Assembly: GCF_001653795.1 (NCBI RefSeq) | Contig: NZ_CP011515.1 | Location: forward strand, 124,001 to 188,000 | Direction: 5' to 3' | DNA length: 64,000 bases | Source of the DNA: Mitsuaria sp. 7 | Lineage (GTDB): Bacteria > Pseudomonadota > Gammaproteobacteria > Burkholderiales > Burkholderiaceae_C | Position numbers and translations under genes: made by a program | The notes under the pieces: model-generated | Seen by the model: only the letters and a program-made list of their open reading frames with translations | Told to the model about the DNA's origin: nothing | The model's database searches: none | In this document: positions 33,491 to 42,407 of the stretch, piece after piece | How positions within the stretch are numbered: position 1 is the first letter of the stretch | Layout: every line of letters begins with the position of its first letter

Positions 33491-33517
33491 AAAAGCCGCC
33501 GGTCGTGGGACCGGCGG
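33488..33517 (-). terminator. Intrinsic terminator of the tctBA operon
   Basis: A GCCGCCGGTC-GTGG-GACCGGCGGC hairpin at 33494-33517; on the minus strand it is followed by TTTTTT (complement of 33488-33493). It lies about 70 bases after the tctA stop, and its poly-T tract overlaps the stop of the converging effector-like gene. Confidence 0.82.
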
Positions 33518-33585
33518 CTCAAGGCGGTTGATTGCGCCCGAATGCGCACGACGGCGGCGTCAGACGCCGCGTCGATGGGGATGAA

Positions 33586-35142
33586 TCAAGCCACCTGCGG
33601 CGTCACCCCGCCGCCGTCCTTGCCCTTGGTGTCGTCGTCGTCATGGCCGCCGGTGGACTTGACGCCCTTGCGGTTGGCCAGGATGAAGGCGATGAACTGC
33701 CATGCGATGAAGAACGCGATGATGGCCAGCAGCGTGGCGCTGATCGGACGCTGCACGAAGACGTCGAAGTGGCCGCGGCTGATCAGCATCGCGCGGCGGA
33801 AGTTCTCTTCCAGCATCGGGCCCAGGATGAAGCCCAGCATCAGCGGCGCGGGGTCCATGTCCAGGCGCATGAAGATGTAGCCCGCCAGGCCGAAGACCGC
33901 CGTGACGAAGATGTCGTCCAGGTTGTTGTTGACGCTGAAGGTGCCGATGCAGCAGAAGAACAGGATCGACGGGAACAGCACGTTGTACGGAATCTTGAAG
34001 ACCGACAGCCAGTAGCGCACCAGCGGCACGTTCAGCACGACCAGGAACACGTTGCCCACCCACATCGAGGCGACCAGGCCCCAGAAGATGTCCGGGTGTC
34101 CGGCGATCATGTTGGGACCCGGCTGGATGCCCTTGATGATGAACGCGGCCATCATCAGCGCCATCACCGGGTTCTCCGGGATGCCGATGGACATCAGCGG
34201 GATGAAGCTGGTGCGGGCGGCGGCCTCGTCGGCCGCGGCCTGGCCGGCCACGCCTTCGATGGCGCCGTCGCCGATCTCGTGGCGGTACTTGCTGACCTTC
34301 TTGTCGACGGCGTAGGCCGCGAACTGGGCGATCGTCGGGCCGCCGCCGGGCAGGATGCCCAGCACCGAGCCGATCACGCTGCCGCGCAGCGCGCTCGGGA
34401 TGATGCGCTTGAACTCGGGCCAGGTCGGCATCAGGTGGATCTTGCCGTTGAAGGGCGTGCGCTCGTTCTTGGCGTCCAGGTTCTTGGAGATCTCCGCGAT
34501 GCCGAAGCAGCCCAGCGCGATGCTCACCAGGCCCACGCCTTCGGCGAGGAAGGGCATGTCGAAGGTGTAGCGCTCCATGCCGGAGTTGACGTCGGTGCCG
34601 ATCTGGCCGAAGAGCACGCCGATCAGGCACATGGCCAGACCGTTGAGCAGGCTGCCGGTGGTCACGAAGCTCACGCAGAGGAAGCCGAGCAGCATCAGGG
34701 AGCAGTAGTCGGCCGGGCCGAACAGGAAGGCCACTTCGCCCAGCGTCGGCGCCAGGCAGGCCAGCACGACGATGGCGACGGTGCCGCCGATGAAGCTCGA
34801 GATGCCCGCGGTGAAGAGGGCCAGGCCCGTCTTCCCCTTCAAGGTCATCTGGTACCCGTCGATGCAGGCCACGATGGAGCTCGCATGCGGGATCTTCATC
34901 GTGATGGCGCTGACGCTGTCGCCGTACTGCGCGCCGTAGTAGATGCCGGCGAGCATGATCAGCGCGCCGTTGACGGGGATGGAATAGGTCAGCGGCAGCA
35001 GCACGCTGATCGTGGCCAGCGGGCCCAGGCCCGGCAGCAGGCCCACGAGGGTGCCGACCACGCAGCCGATCGCGCAGAACATGAGGTTCTGCCAGGTCAG
35101 CGCGTGCTCGAAGCCGAAGGCGAGGTTGTGGAGGATTTCCAT
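33586..35142 (-). CDS. tctA: Tripartite tricarboxylate transporter large permease (TctA)
   Basis: A 518-residue inner-membrane protein with about eleven helices. GCVVGTLVGLLPGLGPLATISVLLP near the N-terminus and GGTVAIVVLACLAP then GILPGGGPTIAQFAAYAVDKK repeat the family GLxPGxGP motif. GPNMIAGHPDIFWGLVAS is also typical. It forms the channel with TctB, 13 bases upstream. No receptor gene accompanies the pair, which usually has a TctC. The C-terminus carries a short charged tail (DDDDTKGKDGG). Confidence 0.95.
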   Translation of the reverse strand: MEILHNLAFGFEHALTWQNLMFCAIGCVVGTLVGLLPGLGPLATISVLLPLTYSIPVNGALIMLAGIYYGAQYGDSVSAITMKIPHASSIVACIDGYQMTLKGKTGLALFTAGISSFIGGTVAIVVLACLAPTLGEVAFLFGPADYCSLMLLGFLCVSFVTTGSLLNGLAMCLIGVLFGQIGTDVNSGMERYTFDMPFLAEGVGLVSIALGCFGIAEISKNLDAKNERTPFNGKIHLMPTWPEFKRIIPSALRGSVIGSVLGILPGGGPTIAQFAAYAVDKKVSKYRHEIGDGAIEGVAGQAAADEAAARTSFIPLMSIGIPENPVMALMMAAFIIKGIQPGPNMIAGHPDIFWGLVASMWVGNVFLVVLNVPLVRYWLSVFKIPYNVLFPSILFFCCIGTFSVNNNLDDIFVTAVFGLAGYIFMRLDMDPAPLMLGFILGPMLEENFRRAMLISRGHFDVFVQRPISATLLAIIAFFIAWQFIAFILANRKGVKSTGGHDDDDTKGKDGGGVTPQVA

Positions 35143-35155
35143 GGTCGTCGGTGCC

Positions 35156-35581
35156 TTACAGCAGCGGCAGGTTGAGGCCGAGGAACTTCTGGAAGGCGAA
35201 GGCGATCGCCAGCAGGCCGATCGAGATCACGATGTTGCGTTTCCAGGAGTAGTTGCTGCCGGCGGCCGTGGCGATGAAGACCATCACGACGATGCCGGCG
35301 GACATGTTGAGGAAGCGCGAGGTCAGCGAGAACGCGCTCAGCGCGGCCAGGATCAGGCCGATGTTCTTGACCTTGAACTCCAGGCCGGGGCCGCCGGCGA
35401 CGATGCCGCGCACGATGGTGGAGATCGCCACCAGGCCCAGCAGGATGCTGATCATCAGCGGGAACATGCCGGCGCCGGCATGGTCCATGCGGCCGATGGG
35501 ATAACGCAAGGCGCCCAGTCCGAAGAACAGGGCGACCGCGGCGAGGAACAGGCCTCGGGCTAGCGAACGGTTGAGGGTCAT
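35156..35581 (-). CDS. tctB: Tripartite tricarboxylate transporter small permease (TctB)
   Basis: A 141-residue protein with four predicted helices (LFLAAVALFFGLGAL; MFPLMISILLGLVAISTIV; IGLILAALSAFSL; IVISIGLLAIAFAFQKF). The RYPIGRMDHAGAGMFPLM segment is typical of TctB. The 190 bases before its start, up to the LysR stop, hold no gene; they contain a CATAC-N3-GTATG dyad. It is the first gene of tctBA. Confidence 0.9.
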   Translation of the reverse strand: MTLNRSLARGLFLAAVALFFGLGALRYPIGRMDHAGAGMFPLMISILLGLVAISTIVRGIVAGGPGLEFKVKNIGLILAALSAFSLTSRFLNMSAGIVVMVFIATAAGSNYSWKRNIVISIGLLAIAFAFQKFLGLNLPLL

Positions 35582-35718
35582 GGCACACCGGGGAGGTATC
35601 GAGATGTGCCCATGGTTCCGGCGTGGCTCTGCGCTGTCGTACGCATTTCTGCGCAGCGATGACTCATCGAAGTGGGTTGGACAGCTTGCCGACAGCTTCA
35701 GGTTAAGAAGCTGTTTGC

Positions 35719-35731
35719 CATACGTTGTATG
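35719..35731. promoter_or_regulatory. CATAC-N3-GTATG dyad upstream of tctB
   Basis: The 13-bp sequence CATACGTTGTATG is a perfect dyad around a three-base centre, about 140 bases upstream of tctB. It resembles GntR-type operators but no such regulator is nearby. It is weak evidence. Confidence 0.3.
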
Positions 35732-35773
35732 AACGTTCTGATGACGTCGGAGCGTCGTTGATTCACGACGTCG

Positions 35774-36721
35774 TCACGCCCCGCCCACCGCCAGGACCTG
35801 CTCGCGCAGCCACTGCTGGCCGGCGTGGCCCTGGTTGCGTTCGTGCCAGACCATCGCGATGTCGAAGCCGTCGATCGGCAGCGGCGGGGTCAGGACTTGC
35901 AGGCCGGCGGAGCGTCCCTTCACGAGGCGCTCGGGCACCAGGGCCACGAGGTCGGAGCGGCTGACGATGTCCGGCACGAAGAGGAAGGACGCCGCGGAGA
36001 GCACGACCTGACGCTTCAGGCCCAGACCGGCCAGCGCCTGGTCGACCGGCGTCGAGAACGCGCCGCCGGCGGGCGAGACGATGACCTGCTCCAACTTCGC
36101 GAAGGCCTTGGCGCTCAACTTGCCGCCCGGTTTCCCGTTCGGTTTTCCGCTCAGCTTTCCGCTCAGCTTCTCGTCCAGCGCCGGATGACCGCGGCGCGCG
36201 ATCAGCACGTAGCGTTCGTGGAACAGCGCGCGCATGCGCAGGCTGGGCGCGGCCTCGATGGGCTGCATCAGGCCCAGGTCGACGTCGCCGCGCGCCATCT
36301 GCGCGGCGTGCTGGGCGGGATCCATGTGGCGCACGGCGATGCGGATGCCGGGCGCCTCGCGGCGCAGCCGCAGGACCAGCGGTTGCAGGACGCTGGTCTG
36401 CAGGTAGTCCGAGGCCGCGATCGTCACGGTGAGGTTGGCGGTGGCCGGGTCGAAGTTCAGGTGCGAACTCGCCACGCCGCGCACCTGGTCCAGCGCCTGG
36501 CGCAGCGGCTCCAGCAGCGAGAGGGCCTTGGCCGTCGGCGTCATGCCGCGTTGCGCGGGGAGCAGCAGCGGATCCTCGAAGACATCGCGCAGCCGCGCGA
36601 GCTGCGCGCTGACGGCGGGTTGGCTCAGGCTCAGGCGGGCGGCGGCGCGGGTCACGTTGCGCTCGGTCAGCAGCGCTTCGAGCGTCACGAGCAGGTTCAG
36701 GTCGAGACGGCTGGTATCCAT
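35774..36721 (-). CDS. LysR-family regulator with a Lys-Ser-Gly repeat insert
   Basis: About 315 residues from ATG at 36721. The winged HTH is at residues 1-65 (LDLNLLVTLEALLTERNVTRAAARLSLSQPAVSAQLARLR), and the substrate domain follows (TIAASDYLQTSVLQPLVLRL...). It resembles the NodD/LeuO/PnbR group. Near residue 185 the domain carries an insert of about 21 residues built on K-L-S-G and K-P-x-G (DNA at 36115-36178, 12-bp periods). This is probably a surface loop. It diverges from the flavodoxin-fold reductase gene (100 bases) and is likely its regulator. Confidence 0.9.
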   Translation of the reverse strand: MDTSRLDLNLLVTLEALLTERNVTRAAARLSLSQPAVSAQLARLRDVFEDPLLLPAQRGMTPTAKALSLLEPLRQALDQVRGVASSHLNFDPATANLTVTIAASDYLQTSVLQPLVLRLRREAPGIRIAVRHMDPAQHAAQMARGDVDLGLMQPIEAAPSLRMRALFHERYVLIARRGHPALDEKLSGKLSGKPNGKPGGKLSAKAFAKLEQVIVSPAGGAFSTPVDQALAGLGLKRQVVLSAASFLFVPDIVSRSDLVALVPERLVKGRSAGLQVLTPPLPIDGFDIAMVWHERNQGHAGQQWLREQVLAVGGA

Positions 36722-36821
36722 GGGATCGATAGTAGGGCAGAGAAGCTGTGATTTCACGGATGGATCGCGGATCGTCAGACTGCCTTCATTCCCGATCCAC
36801 TTCGACTTCCCGGAGCCTCAT

Positions 36822-37625
36822 ATGACCCGTTCCCCTGACACCGATTTCCCCGATCGCAAGACCGTGCTGATCGTCCATGCGCAACCCGAGCCGACCTCGC
36901 TGACGCGCACGCTGGTGGATGTCGCGGAGCAGACGCTTCGCGCCGCCGGCCATGAGGTGCTGCAGTCCGACCTCTATGCGATGGGCTGGAAGGCCGTCTA
37001 CGACGAGCAGGACTTCCCGGTTCGCACCGACTCCGGACGTCTGGACTTCGTGCGCGAGTCCGGCCATGCGTTCGAGCAGGGGCATCAGCCGGCCGACGTC
37101 GTCGAGGAACAGCGCAAGCTGCTCGTGGCGGATCTGGTGATCCTGCAGTTCCCGCTGTGGTGGTTCGGCATGCCCGCGATCATGAAAGGCTGGATCGATC
37201 GCGTCTGGGCGCGCGGGCTCGCCTACGGCCGCAACGGCCAGGGCAACCGCATGCGTTACGGCGAAGGGGGCTTCGAAGGCCGGCGCGCGATGGTGTCAGT
37301 CACGACCGGAGGCCCGTCGGCTGACTACGGACCGCGCGGGATCAACGGACCGATCGATCAACTGCTGTTCCCGATCACGCACGGGACCTTGTTCTATCCC
37401 GGCATGTCGGTGCTGAAGACGCAGGCGGTGCATGGTGCGGGCCGGATGACGCCGGAGACTGTCGAGGCCGCTGCGGCCGCGTGGCGCGAGCGCCTGGCCC
37501 ATGTCTTCGATGAAGCCCCTGTGGCGTTCCGCGCGCAGAACGGCGGGGACTATCCCGACGGGCACGAGTTGGGTGAGGACGTCGCGCCTGGTCTCACCGG
37601 ATTCGCGGCGCACGTGGCCGCGTGA
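36822..37625 (+). CDS. NAD(P)H:quinone oxidoreductase, flavodoxin-fold (MdaB/KefF type)
   Basis: A 267-residue protein. VLIVHAQPEPTSLTRTLVDVAEQTLRAAGHEV is the flavin-phosphate loop region, and LQFPLWWFGMPAIMKGWIDRVW the conserved NQO/KefF signature. VSVTTGGPSADYGPRGINGPIDQLL is also family-typical. It probably reduces quinones or nitro compounds by two electrons using FAD or FMN. It is longer than MdaB (about 190) because of both ends. It is transcribed divergently from the LysR gene. Confidence 0.88.
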   Translation: MTRSPDTDFPDRKTVLIVHAQPEPTSLTRTLVDVAEQTLRAAGHEVLQSDLYAMGWKAVYDEQDFPVRTDSGRLDFVRESGHAFEQGHQPADVVEEQRKLLVADLVILQFPLWWFGMPAIMKGWIDRVWARGLAYGRNGQGNRMRYGEGGFEGRRAMVSVTTGGPSADYGPRGINGPIDQLLFPITHGTLFYPGMSVLKTQAVHGAGRMTPETVEAAAAAWRERLAHVFDEAPVAFRAQNGGDYPDGHELGEDVAPGLTGFAAHVAA

Positions 37626-37653
37626 GCGGCGATGCGGCGCGCCTCGCCGTGCG

Positions 37654-38589
37654 TCAGTCGCGCAACGACGCCGATGCGGCGATCGTCTGCAGCAGGCGCT
37701 GCAGATGAGCCGGCACCGTCGGGTCGTCGAAGCTCAGCGATGTGCCCGATGCGAGCAGAGAGAAGCCGAGGTTCTCCAGCGCGATGATCCCGGCGGGCTC
37801 GCGTCGGTCGCTGGCGCGTGAGGCGTCGATGACGGTCACCGCGCCGCTGCCGACGACGCGCAGGCTGACATCCGGGCGGACGAGGACGGCAGTGTCTTCA
37901 TCGATGCCCACACCGAGCCGGCGCGGATCGAGCGTCACGAGGCGCAGCAGCCGCGCGTGCCGCTTTCGTTGCGCGAAGTGCTGATCGACGATGAGCGCCG
38001 GCATCAGCCCGAGCGCGCGATGCAAGGCCTGCGGCGGTCCCGCGAACTGCTCGTCGAGATCGCCGACCGGCATGTGCGCGCCGAGCGCCGAGGCCCCGGC
38101 GCTCGTACCCGCGATGGCGAGCTCACCGGCGCGATGGCGCTCGCGGATGAGCGCGTGCAGCGGGGTGTCGACGATCACGTCGACGAGCCGCTCCTGATCG
38201 CCGCCGGTCATGAAGAGCAGGTCCGCCGAGCGCACGGCATCGAGGGCGTCGTCGGCGGTGGCCGCATCGTGATCGCGCGGATCGAGCCAGCGCGGTGCCG
38301 CGCCGAGCGAGCGGAAAGCCGGTTCGTACTGGGACCAGAGCACATCAGGTTCGCCGCTGGCGGTGCTGAGGACGACGACCTGCAGCGGCGTGGGCGCCGC
38401 GTGCGTCTCATGACAGGTCGCGATCAGTTCGCGCAGCACCGTGCCCGGCGTCAGCCGGTCCTCGTTGCCGCCGATGAGGGCGAGCAGGGCAGCGGGGCGG
38501 GCGGACGTGCGGGCGTTCATGCCGATGGATCCAGACATCAGCGGCGTGCGGTCGTCTGAGTAGGTGATGAAGGTTTCGTCGTCATCCAT
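37654..38589 (-). CDS. Cyanophycinase-like serine peptidase (S51 family)
   Basis: A 311-residue protein of the class I glutamine-amidotransferase fold. ALIGGNEDRL, LLFMTGGDQERLVDVI and the nucleophile elbow AIAGTSAGASALG (Ser in GTSAGA) are cyanophycinase hallmarks. The first 35 residues are extra; ATG at 38538 (MSGSIGM) is a possible alternative start. Cyanophycinase cleaves Asp-Arg dipeptides from the cyanophycin store. No cyanophycin synthetase is near, so it may act on imported or general beta-aspartyl substrates. Confidence 0.8.
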   Translation of the reverse strand: MDDDETFITYSDDRTPLMSGSIGMNARTSARPAALLALIGGNEDRLTPGTVLRELIATCHETHAAPTPLQVVVLSTASGEPDVLWSQYEPAFRSLGAAPRWLDPRDHDAATADDALDAVRSADLLFMTGGDQERLVDVIVDTPLHALIRERHRAGELAIAGTSAGASALGAHMPVGDLDEQFAGPPQALHRALGLMPALIVDQHFAQRKRHARLLRLVTLDPRRLGVGIDEDTAVLVRPDVSLRVVGSGAVTVIDASRASDRREPAGIIALENLGFSLLASGTSLSFDDPTVPAHLQRLLQTIAASASLRD

Positions 38590-38610
38590 ACGCGCTCGCT
38601 ACGTGTGCGC

Positions 38611-41600
38611 CTATGCGCCGGCACCAATTGAACGGGCACGAAGCGCCTCGTACAACTGCCCCGGCCCCAGCAGGATGTCGAGCAGCGATTCCCTCACCCG
38701 GTCCGAGTTCAGCGCCTGTGTGCTCATCGCCTGGTAGGCATCGTGCGAATCCATGATGGCGTGCATCAAGGCGTTTTTCAGGTCGGGCGAGTTGTCGAAC
38801 TGCGCCTTGCTGTTGTTGGCCGCCTGCTGCATCAGCATGTCGTTTTCCAGCAGCTTGCCTTTCAGCACGCCGTTGACATAGATGAGCTGATCGTCGTCGG
38901 TCAGTTCCCCTTCGAAAAGTCCATTCACCTTCTGGATGATCTCGACGAGGTAGGCCGCCTGCTTCTCCTGTACCGAGCCGCTGCCGACGGCATCCATCGC
39001 CGTCAGCTTGTAGCCCCTATCCTCTTTGAGGCTCATCGCTTGGCGGCCGCGATTTTTCAGTGTGTGATGGGTCAGCAACACCTTGCTCAGGTCGACCGTG
39101 TCGCGCTCGCGGCCGAAATCCAGTAGCGGGATGAGGCGTTTGAAGAATAGAAAGCGCTTCTCGATGCCGGTGTTGCCGTAGTCGAAGATCTGGCTGAGGA
39201 ACGCGTAGATGCGCACGTAGGCGCCCATATCGTTTTTGAACAGCAACAGCGCATCCATCATGTCCTTGGCCGCCTGGCCGGCTTTCAGGTCCTCGCGTTC
39301 ATCGGCGGCCAGCTTGTCCTGCCGCGCAGCCTTGTACCGTCTCAGCAGTCGGTCGGCCACGGGCGCTATCGCCGAGTCCAGCGCCTTCTGCGTGCCGTAC
39401 GGATCTGTTTCCACCTTGGCAACGCGGTCGACTTCGAACTCGTCGTAGTTGCCGCTGGCGTCCAGCTTGGCGCGCAGGTCGTAGACGAGGTGAGGGTCAG
39501 TCCTTGCCTCTAACTCGGCGGTCTCATAGTAGGTCTTGAAAGCCGCCAAGATGCCTTCGGCCTCGTTGATGAAGTCGAGGATGTAGGTGGTGTCCTTGCC
39601 AGGATGAGCGCGGTTCAGTCGGGAGAGCGTCTGTACCGCCTGGATTCCGCCGAGGCGCTTGTCCACGTACATGCCGCACAGCAGCGGCTGGTCAAAGCCG
39701 GTCTGGAACTTGTTCGCCACCAACAGCAGGTGGTACTCAGGTTCGGCGAAGGCATCCCGGATGTCGCGCCCTTTCAAGCCAGGGTTCAAATCCCTGCTGG
39801 CTTCGGTCACTGGGCCCACAAAACTGTCGGCATCATTGACTTCGCCGGAGAAGGCCACCATCACACCCAATGGATAGCGCTGGCGCTCGATGTAGCCGCG
39901 GATGGCCTTCTGCCAGCGCACCGCCTCCTTGCGGCTGCCAACGACCACCATCGCCTTGGCCCTGCCTTCCAGCAGCGGCTGCACGTTTTCGCGGAAGTGC
40001 TCGACAACGATCTGCACCTTCTGCGCGATGTTGTACGGGTGCAGCCGGACCCACTGCATGATGCCCTTCATTGCGGTGCTGCGCTCCACCTGCGCATCGT
40101 CATATTCCTTGCCGTCGTGGGCCAGCTTGAATGCCAGTTTGTAGCTGGTGTAGTTCTTCAGCACATCGAGGATGAAACCTTCCTCGATGGCCTGACGCAT
40201 CGAATAGACATGGAAGGGCTGGGGCAGGCCATCCGGGCCGGCATGGCCGAACAGTTCAAGCGTCTTCTGCTTCGGCGTTGCTGTGAAGGCCACGTAGGTG
40301 AGGCCTTTGCTGCCCTCACCACTGCGCGCAGCCATCTGCGTGGCCAGCAGCGCTTCGGTGTCCACCTCGCCGCCGTCCTGCAACTCCGCCCATTCCTCGG
40401 CGGAGAGCAGTTGCTTCAGTTTGGCCGCGGCCTCGCCAGTCTGCGAGCTGTGTGCCTCGTCAGCAATCACGGCGAAGCGCTTGCCCTCTGTGGAGGCCAA
40501 TTCCTGCGCGGCCTTCAAGGCGAAGGGGAAGGTCTGGATCGTGCAGACGATGATCTTTTTGCCATCCTTCAGCGCTTGGCCGAGTTGCTCGCTCTTGCTG
40601 CCATGCTCGTGGGTGATGGTGGCCACCACGCCGGTCGTGCGCTCAAAGTCGAAGATGGCTTCCCGTAACTGCGCGTCCAGCACATTGCGATCGCTGACGA
40701 CCAGCACGCTGTCGAACATCTTGCGGTGCTCCGCATCGTGCAGGTCTGCCAGGAAGTGCGCCGTCCATGCAATCGAATTGGTCTTGCCGGATCCAGCGGA
40801 ATGCTGGATGAGGTAGCGCTGGCTGGGTCCGTTCGCCAGCACATCGGCCACCAGCCGGCGAGTGACGTCCAACTGGTGGTAACGCGGGAAGATGACGTCC
40901 TTCGGCAACTTCCTGTCGTCCCGCTTGGCGATGAGGTAACGATGCAGGATTTCCAGCCAGCTCTCGCGTGCCCAAACCTCTTCCCACAGGTAGGCTGTGG
41001 CGAAGCCTTCAGGGTTTGGCGCATTGCCGGCTGCGCCTTCGTTGCCACGGTTGAAGGGCAGGAACTGCGTTGCCGGCCCCGCCAGGCGGGTCGTCATCAT
41101 CACCTCGCTCTGGCTGACGGCGAAGTGCACCAGCGCCCCACCGGGGAAGCAAAGCAGCGGCTCGAGCACGCCGCCTTTGGGCTGCGGATGGCGGTCTTCA
41201 CGATATTGGTCCACGGCATCGCCGACGCTCTGCGTGAAGTCGCTCTTCAGCTCGGCCGTCGCGACGGGAATGCCGTTGAGGAACAGCACAAGGTCCAGTT
41301 CATCCTTGGGCCGGTTTGGCGAATGACAGACTTGGCGCACTATGCGTAGACGGTTCGCTTCGTAGGCGGCCTGAATAGCGGGGTTGATGGCCAAGGCAGG
41401 CTTGAACTGCGCCAGCATCAGCGGCTCTCTCAGGCCCAGCATCTCCACACCGCGGCGGAGCACGTCCAGCGTGCCTCGATCGTTCAGGCTCTTGCGCACC
41501 CGCTCGGCCAGCAACGCTGGAAGGGAATGGCCGTGGGTCTTGATCAGGCGCTTGAAGCTCTCTGGCTGCGAGGCTTCTACCCAAGCCAGCAGATCGGGCG

Positions 41601-41724
41601 GAAACAGGCCATTGTTCCTGTCGAAGCGTGCGGCATCGCTTTCGTGATGAAACCAGCCGTGAGCCGACAGGTGGGCGCAGATCTCGCGTTCGAAGTGGTG
41701 TTCATGATGCAGATTCGTGGTCAT
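38611..41724 (-). CDS. hsdR: Type I restriction enzyme, R subunit
   Basis: A 1037-residue endonuclease-translocase. N-terminal nuclease region with DLVLFLNGIPVATAELKSDF (D...ExK type), helicase Walker A HSAGSGKTNSI near residue 312, DEAH box (VIADEAHSSQ), AFTATPK motif III, and motif VI-like RLNRAHPGKDTTYILDFIN. It pumps and cuts unmodified DNA with HsdMS. The ATG at 41724 overlaps the stop of the nucleotidyltransferase gene by four bases, so it is coupled to that gene, not directly to hsdS. The gene looks intact. Confidence 0.95.
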   Translation of the reverse strand: MTTNLHHEHHFEREICAHLSAHGWFHHESDAARFDRNNGLFPPDLLAWVEASQPESFKRLIKTHGHSLPALLAERVRKSLNDRGTLDVLRRGVEMLGLREPLMLAQFKPALAINPAIQAAYEANRLRIVRQVCHSPNRPKDELDLVLFLNGIPVATAELKSDFTQSVGDAVDQYREDRHPQPKGGVLEPLLCFPGGALVHFAVSQSEVMMTTRLAGPATQFLPFNRGNEGAAGNAPNPEGFATAYLWEEVWARESWLEILHRYLIAKRDDRKLPKDVIFPRYHQLDVTRRLVADVLANGPSQRYLIQHSAGSGKTNSIAWTAHFLADLHDAEHRKMFDSVLVVSDRNVLDAQLREAIFDFERTTGVVATITHEHGSKSEQLGQALKDGKKIIVCTIQTFPFALKAAQELASTEGKRFAVIADEAHSSQTGEAAAKLKQLLSAEEWAELQDGGEVDTEALLATQMAARSGEGSKGLTYVAFTATPKQKTLELFGHAGPDGLPQPFHVYSMRQAIEEGFILDVLKNYTSYKLAFKLAHDGKEYDDAQVERSTAMKGIMQWVRLHPYNIAQKVQIVVEHFRENVQPLLEGRAKAMVVVGSRKEAVRWQKAIRGYIERQRYPLGVMVAFSGEVNDADSFVGPVTEASRDLNPGLKGRDIRDAFAEPEYHLLLVANKFQTGFDQPLLCGMYVDKRLGGIQAVQTLSRLNRAHPGKDTTYILDFINEAEGILAAFKTYYETAELEARTDPHLVYDLRAKLDASGNYDEFEVDRVAKVETDPYGTQKALDSAIAPVADRLLRRYKAARQDKLAADEREDLKAGQAAKDMMDALLLFKNDMGAYVRIYAFLSQIFDYGNTGIEKRFLFFKRLIPLLDFGRERDTVDLSKVLLTHHTLKNRGRQAMSLKEDRGYKLTAMDAVGSGSVQEKQAAYLVEIIQKVNGLFEGELTDDDQLIYVNGVLKGKLLENDMLMQQAANNSKAQFDNSPDLKNALMHAIMDSHDAYQAMSTQALNSDRVRESLLDILLGPGQLYEALRARSIGAGA

Positions 41725-42407
41725 TGCTGGCTCATTTCTTTCAGACGAGCCAGCACCAACCCCGCACGCTCGGGCTCGGCAAGCAAGCCCGGCAACACGT
41801 TCAAGAAGCCAGCATTTTTCAGCAGCGGCGTGAAGGTCGTCGCCACGGCGTTTCGCAATTCGACGGGAGCGCCCGCTAGTTCGGCGACGAGTTCCTGGCG
41901 CCCGTCGACGATGTTCAGCACGTCTTCCAGGTCGTGGCTGGTCATGTAATCGCTTTCACCGCGGCTGGCGAAGGCCTCCAGCTTGGTTGCCACGAAAGCC
42001 ACCGCGCTCACCAATCGGACCAAGCAGCCTGCGCCGAGGTCCACCACCTCGGCGGTTTCGACGGCAAATGGATACCAACGATTGGTGAAACCCAGCACCT
42101 CGGGTTGCACCGGCATCAGGTCGAACAGCACACCCGATTCCTTGTGCACCCAGCGGCAGATCACATCGCTGCTGACGTCGCGTGCGAATCCTCGTGCCGC
42201 GACGGCTTCCTCGATGCGATGGAACATCGCCCGGTTGGCGTTCACCACGGCATCGACATCGCGGGTGGCGCGCACTGTGTCGGCCAGCGGATCTGTCACC
42301 AACAGGCCGGCCACGGCGCCGCCGACGAAAACCACCTGCTCGCGCAATTCGCCCAGCGCTTCGGCGACGCTGCGCAGGTAGGGCAGGTTGGGGTCATCGC
42401 GGCGCAT
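41721..42407 (-). CDS. Nucleotidyltransferase-fold protein (AbiEii-like toxin candidate)
   Basis: A 228-residue protein. QVVFVGGAVAGLLVTDPL followed by TRDVDAVV is the G-G...D-x-D site of the nucleotidyltransferase fold, and VLFDLMPV gives the third acidic residue. It resembles AbiEii/MNT-type toxins. The start overlaps the end of the upstream HTH gene by 14 bases and the stop overlaps hsdR, so three genes are coupled. It could poison the cell when the R-M system is disturbed, but a regulatory role in the restriction operon is equally possible. Confidence 0.68.
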   Translation of the reverse strand: MRRDDPNLPYLRSVAEALGELREQVVFVGGAVAGLLVTDPLADTVRATRDVDAVVNANRAMFHRIEEAVAARGFARDVSSDVICRWVHKESGVLFDLMPVQPEVLGFTNRWYPFAVETAEVVDLGAGCLVRLVSAVAFVATKLEAFASRGESDYMTSHDLEDVLNIVDGRQELVAELAGAPVELRNAVATTFTPLLKNAGFLNVLPGLLAEPERAGLVLARLKEMSQQ

